A stretch of DNA of 9,988 nucleotides from Gammaproteobacteria bacterium (GTDB taxonomy: Bacteria > Pseudomonadota > Gammaproteobacteria > SZUA-140). A program made the position numbers and the translations under genes. The stretch is taken from assembly GCA_026982145.1 (NCBI GenBank), contig JALSHQ010000368.1, positions 1 to 9,988 of the forward strand, written 5' to 3'. Positions within the stretch are counted from its first letter, which is position 1; every line of letters begins with the position of its first letter. The notes beneath the pieces were generated by a model. The model was not told where the DNA came from, ran no database searches, and worked only from the letters and a program-made list of their open reading frames with translations. Shown piece by piece: positions 5,893 to 9,988 of this stretch.

Positions 5893-6108
5893 ATGGCTTT
5901 AGATCAACTCGAAGCGTTTTTAAAGAAAATGCAATCTGAACCTGCACTTAAAAGTGAGGTACTCGCAACATCAACTGCAGATGATGTTGCACGAGTAGCG
6001 CTAAAGCTAGGCTTTGAATTTTCAGGTGATGAATTATTGAGAATGTCAGGTAAGAAAGTTGGCAAGGTTACTGTTAGAAAAAACGATCTTCCTGGCGAGT
6101 ATAATTAA
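5893..6108 (+). CDS. Small Nif11-domain protein
   Basis: This 71-residue protein carries a Nif11-type domain over about residues 1-50: MALDQLEAFLKKMQSEPALK, then an Ala/Asp-rich helix and LGFEFSGDELLRMSG. Nif11 domains are known as leader peptides of some ribosomal natural products and also as standalone proteins near nitrogen-fixation genes. Here the usual Gly-Gly cleavage site and a Cys/Ser/Thr-rich core are absent; the C-terminus is short and basic (GKKVGKVTVRKNDLPGEYN) with no cysteine. No modifying enzyme or transporter is nearby. The best Shine-Dalgarno candidate, GGGAG at 5874-5878, is 14 nt from the ATG, which is long, but no other in-frame start exists. It appears to have its own promoter. 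The domain call is fairly sure; the function is unknown. Confidence 0.7.
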   Translation: MALDQLEAFLKKMQSEPALKSEVLATSTADDVARVALKLGFEFSGDELLRMSGKKVGKVTVRKNDLPGEYN

Positions 6109-6500
6109 ACGATTTCTGAATGCCTGATTGCATCAAACACTAGACGCCATATTTGAAGTCAAAAGTATCTTGAGCCGGATGCCCCCTTTCTCTTGAATAA
6201 AACCGGCAATAGACAGTTTACCCATTCCCATTGAATAGCAATGCACAACTCATCCCGCGCACTTTCGCCCTCAATCCGCTTGCAGTCTATCCATAAACCC
6301 CTGTATACTCGCGGCACTTATCTGGGCGCCTGTGGTCATACGCCTTACTGCCATTCAATATTGCGGTAACAGATAACAGCACTGCAACTGCTCCCTGAGC
6401 TGGATCGCAGCGCACACCGAACTGAATAATCAGATCACCCCGCCTCAGACCGCACCAAACAGAACACTTTGGTAGGCGCGCTTTAGGAGCATATTAATAA
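6109..6500. other. Intergenic region and long leader of the RhlE-type helicase gene
   Basis: This 392-nt stretch holds no convincing gene. A promoter candidate at 6280-6309 would give the helicase mRNA a leader of about 185 nt. A GCCGG/CCGGC pair (6174-6178 with 6203-6207) spans a 24-nt loop and is too loose to call a terminator, so I see no clear end for the Nif11 transcript. A 42-codon frame at 6241-6369 lacks a ribosome-binding site and looks spurious. Confidence 0.5.
6280..6309 (+). promoter_or_regulatory. Candidate sigma-70 promoter for the RhlE-type helicase gene
   Basis: TTGCAG (6280-6285) and TATACT (6304-6309) are 18 bp apart, giving a predicted transcription start near 6316. It is the best match in the region on this strand. 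Confidence 0.45.
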
Positions 6501-8021
6501 ATGTCGTTTAACACCCTCGGCCTTAAGGCTGAATTACTTCGTGCCATCGAAACACAGGGCTACACCACTCCCACTCCCGTTCAAACTCAAGCAATACCCG
6601 CGATCTTAAAAGGCGGTGATATCTTGGCCGGCGCGCAAACAGGCACGGGAAAAACTGCTGCCTTTACCTTACCGATGCTGCAGCGCCTGTCGGAAGGAAA
6701 ACCTGAGGCCACCAAACGTAAGCGCCCGGTACGCGCCCTGATTTTAACCCCGACGCGCGAGCTTGCTGCTCAGGTTGCAGAAAGCACGCAAAACTACGGG
6801 AAAAACCTTGCGCTTAAGTCTACCGTGGTCTTTGGCGGCGTTAACATTAAGCCGCAAATAGACAAACTGCGTCAGGGTGTCGATATTATCGTCGCCACGC
6901 CGGGTCGCCTGCTTGATCATGCCAACCAGAAAACGGTAGACCTCTCTCAAGTTGAAATTTTGGTGCTGGATGAGGCTGACCGCATGCTTGATATGGGGTT
7001 CATCAACGATATTAAAAAGGTTTTGGCACTGCTCCCTGCAACACGTCAAAACCTGTTGTTTTCTGCCACCTATTCCAATGAGATCAAACGGCTCGCACAA
7101 CAACTCCTGCACGAGCCTGTGCTGATTGAAGTTGCGCGCCAAAACATAGCGACTGAAACCGTATCGCAACTCGTACACCCAGTAGACCGCTCACGCAAAC
7201 GCGAGCTGCTCACCCACCTCATTGATGATGGCGAATGGAAGCAGGTACTTGTATTTACCCGCACCAAACACAGTGCCAATCGTCTTAGCAAGCAGTTAGA
7301 ACAGAGCGGTATTACCGCCGCCGCCATTCATGGCAACAAAAGCCAAGCGCAACGCACTAAAGCGCTGAAGTCCTTTAAAACAAATGAAATTCGTGTGCTG
7401 GTCGCTACCGATATTGCTGCGCGCGGTCTTGATATTGATCAATTGCCGCACGTCGTTAACTTTGAACTGCCCAATGTTGCGGAAGACTATGTTCACCGCA
7501 TCGGTCGTACCGGCCGCGCGGGTAACGAAGGCGAAGCAATCTCGCTGGTATGTGTTGATGAGCTCAAGCTACTCAGCGGCATTGAAAAGTTAATCAATCG
7601 TGAAATCAACAAAGAGATCATCGAAGGTTTTTCACCCGACCCAATGATCAAAGCAGAAGCGATCCCCAACGGGCGCAACAATGCGGGCGGTAGAAAACAA
7701 CTAGGCAAACGTACGACTCAGGCTCGCACACAACGCAGCAGCACCCCGCAGCGCAATCAGCCACAACGAGGCCGAGACAGTAACCGCAGCAGTAAAAGCA
7801 GACCCACTCTGCGCAGTCCATCGCAACAAGAGGCGCATATCTACCAAGCAAGTGATGGCTTGGGCATCCAAGTTGATCAACCACGAACCAGCACCGAAGT
7901 AAACGGCAATAGCATTCACTACAAACCAAGCAAGCCCAAACAAGCTAAACGCCAAGGACAAGAGCGCAATAAAGGCAGCAATAAAAAACCGCGTGAAGTC
8001 GCTTCGCTGTTTGGCGGCTAA
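6501..8021 (+). CDS. rhlE: DEAD-box ATP-dependent RNA helicase, RhlE type
   Basis: This enzyme unwinds short RNA duplexes using ATP; RhlE proteins act in ribosome assembly and RNA turnover. All helicase motifs are present in the 506 residues: Q motif (F3 to Q28), AQTGTGKT (45-52), PTRELAA (84-90), TPGR (133-136), DEAD (157-160), SAT (188-190), VFTRTKHSANRL (251-262), ATDIAARGLDI (302-312) and HRIGRTGRAG (332-341). The phrase VNFELPNVAEDYVHRIGRTG and the N-terminus MSFNTLGLKAELLRAI are typical of RhlE. After about residue 385 comes a long, low-complexity tail rich in Arg, Lys, Gln, Ser and Asn, likely disordered and RNA-binding. The ATG at 6501 has AGGAG 11 nt upstream. Other DEAD-box subfamilies are possible but fit less well. 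Confidence 0.93.
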   Translation: MSFNTLGLKAELLRAIETQGYTTPTPVQTQAIPAILKGGDILAGAQTGTGKTAAFTLPMLQRLSEGKPEATKRKRPVRALILTPTRELAAQVAESTQNYGKNLALKSTVVFGGVNIKPQIDKLRQGVDIIVATPGRLLDHANQKTVDLSQVEILVLDEADRMLDMGFINDIKKVLALLPATRQNLLFSATYSNEIKRLAQQLLHEPVLIEVARQNIATETVSQLVHPVDRSRKRELLTHLIDDGEWKQVLVFTRTKHSANRLSKQLEQSGITAAAIHGNKSQAQRTKALKSFKTNEIRVLVATDIAARGLDIDQLPHVVNFELPNVAEDYVHRIGRTGRAGNEGEAISLVCVDELKLLSGIEKLINREINKEIIEGFSPDPMIKAEAIPNGRNNAGGRKQLGKRTTQARTQRSSTPQRNQPQRGRDSNRSSKSRPTLRSPSQQEAHIYQASDGLGIQVDQPRTSTEVNGNSIHYKPSKPKQAKRQGQERNKGSNKKPREVASLFGG

Positions 8022-8033
8022 CCAGCCGTCTTT
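8013..8033 (+). terminator. Weak terminator-like hairpin at the end of rhlE
   Basis: GGCGGCT (8013-8019) pairs with AGCCGTC (8024-8030), with one G-T pair and a 4-nt loop, followed by only three T. It overlaps the rhlE stop codon. It may cause partial termination before the ABC-F gene. Confidence 0.35.
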
Positions 8034-8079
8034 GCAACGATACATTTTATAAATCAACCCACCTTCAGGAATCACGCTC

Positions 8080-9696
8080 GTGTTGACAACTGCTAATATT
8101 ACAATGCAATTCGGTGCTAAGCCGCTATTTGAAGATATCTCCGCTAAATTTGGCGGTGGCAATCGCTACGGTCTGATCGGTGCTAACGGCTGCGGCAAGT
8201 CAACGCTGATGAAGATCCTTGGGGGCGAGCTTGAGCCTAGCGCGGGTAACGTGGTTATCGATACCAATGAACGTATTGGTAAACTCGGGCAAGATCAATT
8301 CGCTTTTGAAGAACACACCGTCATCGATACGGTCATCATGGGGCATGCTGAACTTTGGACCATTAAGCAAGAGCGCGATCGCATCTACAGCCTGCCTGAA
8401 ATGTCTGAAGAAGAAGGAATGAGGGTCGCAGAACTCGAAGTTGAGTTTGGCGAGATGGATGGCTACACCGCTGAATCTCGCGCAGGCGAGCTCCTGCTCG
8501 GACTGGAGATTCCGCTGGATCAACACTTTGGTTTGATGAGTGCTGTCGCCCCCGGCTGGAAACTGCGCGTATTGCTGGCGCAAGCACTCTTTGCAAACCC
8601 TGATATCATGCTGCTTGACGAGCCCACTAATAACCTCGACATCAACACCATTCGCTGGTTGGAAGATATCCTCAACCAGCGCAATAGCACCATGATTATC
8701 ATCTCGCATGATCGTCACTTTTTAAACAGCGTGTGTACTCACATGGCAGATCTCGATTATGGCGAGCTGCGTATTTACCCCGGTAACTACGATGAGTATA
8801 TGACTGCGGCCACTCAAGTGCGTGAAAGGCAACTCTCCGATAACGCCAAAAAGAAAGCACAAATCGCCGAACTACAAACCTTTGTCAGCCGCTTTTCAGC
8901 CAATGCATCTAAAGCCAAACAGGCCACCTCTCGCGCCAAGCGGATCGATAAAATCAAGCTCGATGAAATCAAACCTTCAAGCCGTGTCACGCCGTTTATT
9001 CGCTTCGATCAAGCGAAAAAACTGCATCGCCTTGCACTGGAAGTGGTGGATGTGGCCAAAAGCTTTGATGACACGCCACTGTTTGAGAATCTCAACATGA
9101 TGGTTGAAGTTGGTGAGCGAATCGCCATCATCGGCCCCAACGGCATCGGAAAGACCACTTTGCTACGCACCCTTGTGGGTGATCTTGAAGCAACGGCCGG
9201 CACCGTTAAATGGTCAGAAAATGCCAACATCGGCTATTTTTCACAAGATCATGCGGAGGACTTCGCAGTCGATATGAACCTGTTCGATTGGATGAGCCGC
9301 TGGGGACAACCCGGCGATGATGAGCAGGTGATTCGCGGCACGCTCGGCCGCCTGCTCTTCTCTCGCGATGAGAGCAGCAAGTCAGTGAAAGTAATCTCGG
9401 GTGGTGAACAGGGGCGGATGTTGTTCGGAAAATTAATGCAACAGAAGCATAATATCATGTTACTGGATGAACCCACCAACCATCTCGATATGGAGTCGAT
9501 CGAAGCGCTCAACCTAGCGCTAGAAAACTACCCCGGCACGCTTTTCTTTGTGAGCCACGACCGTGAGTTCGTCTCCTCACTGGCCACACGCATCATTGAA
9601 CTAACCCCTAACGGGCTAGTCGATTATCACGGCAGCTATGATGAATACCTGCGCAGCCAAGGCATCGAAGGAGCAAAACAACAAGTGGCAAGTTAA
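8080..9696 (+). CDS. ybiT: ABC-F family ATPase, YbiT type
   Basis: ABC-F proteins are soluble twin ATPases that bind the ribosomal E site and modulate translation; they are not transporters. The 538 residues closely resemble E. coli YbiT as I remember it (about 530). Domain 1 has Walker A GANGCGKST (34-42), the degenerate signature VAPGWKLR (156-163), Walker B with catalytic Glu MLLDEPTNNLD (177-187) and SHDRHF (209-214). The interdomain linker (about 242-305) contains the Lys/Arg-rich helices that contact P-site tRNA. Domain 2 has GPNGIGKTT (352-360), ISGGEQGRM (439-447), MLLDEPTNHLD (460-470) and SHDREF (492-497). The start is GTG at 8080, with AGGA 9 nt upstream; YbiT also begins MLxTxNxTMQFG. 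It begins 58 nt after rhlE. Confidence 0.95.
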   Translation: MLTTANITMQFGAKPLFEDISAKFGGGNRYGLIGANGCGKSTLMKILGGELEPSAGNVVIDTNERIGKLGQDQFAFEEHTVIDTVIMGHAELWTIKQERDRIYSLPEMSEEEGMRVAELEVEFGEMDGYTAESRAGELLLGLEIPLDQHFGLMSAVAPGWKLRVLLAQALFANPDIMLLDEPTNNLDINTIRWLEDILNQRNSTMIIISHDRHFLNSVCTHMADLDYGELRIYPGNYDEYMTAATQVRERQLSDNAKKKAQIAELQTFVSRFSANASKAKQATSRAKRIDKIKLDEIKPSSRVTPFIRFDQAKKLHRLALEVVDVAKSFDDTPLFENLNMMVEVGERIAIIGPNGIGKTTLLRTLVGDLEATAGTVKWSENANIGYFSQDHAEDFAVDMNLFDWMSRWGQPGDDEQVIRGTLGRLLFSRDESSKSVKVISGGEQGRMLFGKLMQQKHNIMLLDEPTNHLDMESIEALNLALENYPGTLFFVSHDREFVSSLATRIIELTPNGLVDYHGSYDEYLRSQGIEGAKQQVAS

Positions 9697-9702
9697 TCAC
9701 CA

Positions 9703-9730
9703 TTGACATCGCGCCAGTCTCCTTGACAAT
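9703..9730 (+). promoter_or_regulatory. Candidate promoter just before the YgjP-like gene
   Basis: TTGACA (9703-9708) and GACAAT (9725-9730) are 16 bp apart and would start transcription at about 9737, almost at the ATG at 9739. A second perfect TTGACA at 9723-9728 overlaps the -10 position and could pair with TATTAA at 9747-9752, inside the coding region. The two -35-like boxes are 20 bp apart; which is used is unclear. Confidence 0.35.
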
Positions 9731-9738
9731 AGTGTGCT

Positions 9739-9988
9739 ATGAGCGATATTAAAACACAATTGCCACACCTGCCCAGCTACCAAGTTCGCATCAGCCACCG
9801 CGCAAAGCGGATGCAACTAAAAATTTCACCATTAGGTGCTGTTGAAGTGGTGCTGCCCAAGCGAATCAGCGCTAAACATGTGGCGCCCTTTGTCGCGGAA
9901 CATTGCCACTGGATTGAGCAGACACAAAAAAAGATGGCGGCACTTTATCCGCCTGCGGAGCGACTTCCCGGAACGCTCAAGCTTGCGG
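9739..9988 (+). CDS. YgjP-like (DUF45) metallopeptidase-fold protein, N-terminal part (runs off right edge)
   Basis: The first 83 codons are visible. They match the start of the YgjP/DUF45 family, putative zinc-dependent hydrolases: YQVRISHRAKRMQLKISPLG (14-33), VEVVLPKRISAKHVAPFVAE (35-54) and HWIEQTQKKM (57-66), followed by a Pro-rich link. The HExxH metal site expected in the second half is outside the window, so activity cannot be judged. The ATG at 9739 has no recognisable Shine-Dalgarno sequence, and promoter-like boxes lie very close, so the mRNA may be leaderless. The next in-frame ATG (codon 25) would cut into the conserved region. It begins 42 nt after the ABC-F gene on the same strand. 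Confidence 0.8.
   Translation, partial: MSDIKTQLPHLPSYQVRISHRAKRMQLKISPLGAVEVVLPKRISAKHVAPFVAEHCHWIEQTQKKMAALYPPAERLPGTLKLA

Noticed and set aside
5744..5947. Minus-strand frame of 67 codons overlapping the Nif11 start and promoter.
   Set aside because: It covers the antisense of a conserved Nif11 N-terminus and has no ribosome-binding site or known similarity.
6174..6207. GCCGG/CCGGC inverted repeat after the Nif11 gene as a terminator.
   Set aside because: The stem has only 5 bp with a 24-nt loop and no T run follows.
6241..6369. Plus-strand frame of 42 codons in the region before rhlE.
   Set aside because: It has no ribosome-binding site, overlaps the best promoter candidate, and its composition does not look like a protein.
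7701..8162. Long minus-strand frame (153 codons) opposite the end of rhlE and the start of ybiT.
   Set aside because: It lies antisense to the RhlE C-terminal tail and the clearly conserved start of the ABC-F protein, and shows no recognisable domain; its hydrophobicity mirrors the opposite strand's codons.
8545..8568. Degenerate ABC signature (VAPGWKLR) in the first ATPase domain of the ABC-F protein.
   Set aside because: I recall the same sequence in E. coli YbiT, so it is a subfamily trait and not a local defect.

Overview
The window suggests a motile gammaproteobacterium, probably with a sigma-54-controlled (Pseudomonas/Vibrio-like) flagellar system. The grounds are gene content and order: fliL-M-N-O-P-Q-R behind a sigma-54-type promoter, and QmcA/NfeD, RhlE, YbiT and YgjP homologues that all resemble gammaproteobacterial proteins. 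I cannot name the genus. There are no RNA genes, CRISPR arrays, insertion sequences or integrases that I can recognise.

Region 1 (1-3678, minus strand) is a compact flagellar operon, in transcription order fliL, fliM, fliN, fliO, fliP, fliQ and the start of fliR, which runs off the left edge. Gaps are 5-25 nt, and fliO/fliP overlap by ATGA. FliM and FliN build the C-ring switch and FliL supports the stator. FliO assists assembly of the FliP-FliQ-FliR export gate. A near-consensus sigma-54 -24/-12 element lies at 3729-3744, about 50 nt upstream of fliL. Two direct repeats (CGAA(A)GGGTGAC) sit further upstream, where an enhancer-binding activator of the FleQ/FlrC type would be expected.

Region 2 (3679-5528, minus strand) is a two-gene membrane operon, qmcA (SPFH/band 7) then nfeD, overlapping by ATGA. 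It ends in a clear intrinsic terminator at 3993-4025 that insulates it from the flagellar operon.

Region 3 (5529-6500) is sparse. It has a small Nif11-domain gene on the plus strand with its own promoter, an unexplained protein-like minus-strand reading frame without a start codon (5643-5798), and a long leader before the next gene.

Region 4 (6501-9988, plus strand) holds RNA and ribosome housekeeping genes: a DEAD-box helicase of the RhlE type, an ABC-F ATPase of the YbiT type, and the N-terminal part of a YgjP-like (DUF45) metalloprotease-fold protein running off the right edge.

Most of the window is ordinary core genome. The parts worth a second look are the standalone Nif11 protein, the orphan reading frame at 5643-5798, the regulatory layout upstream of fliL, a changed conserved motif in FliP, and the translation start of fliR.
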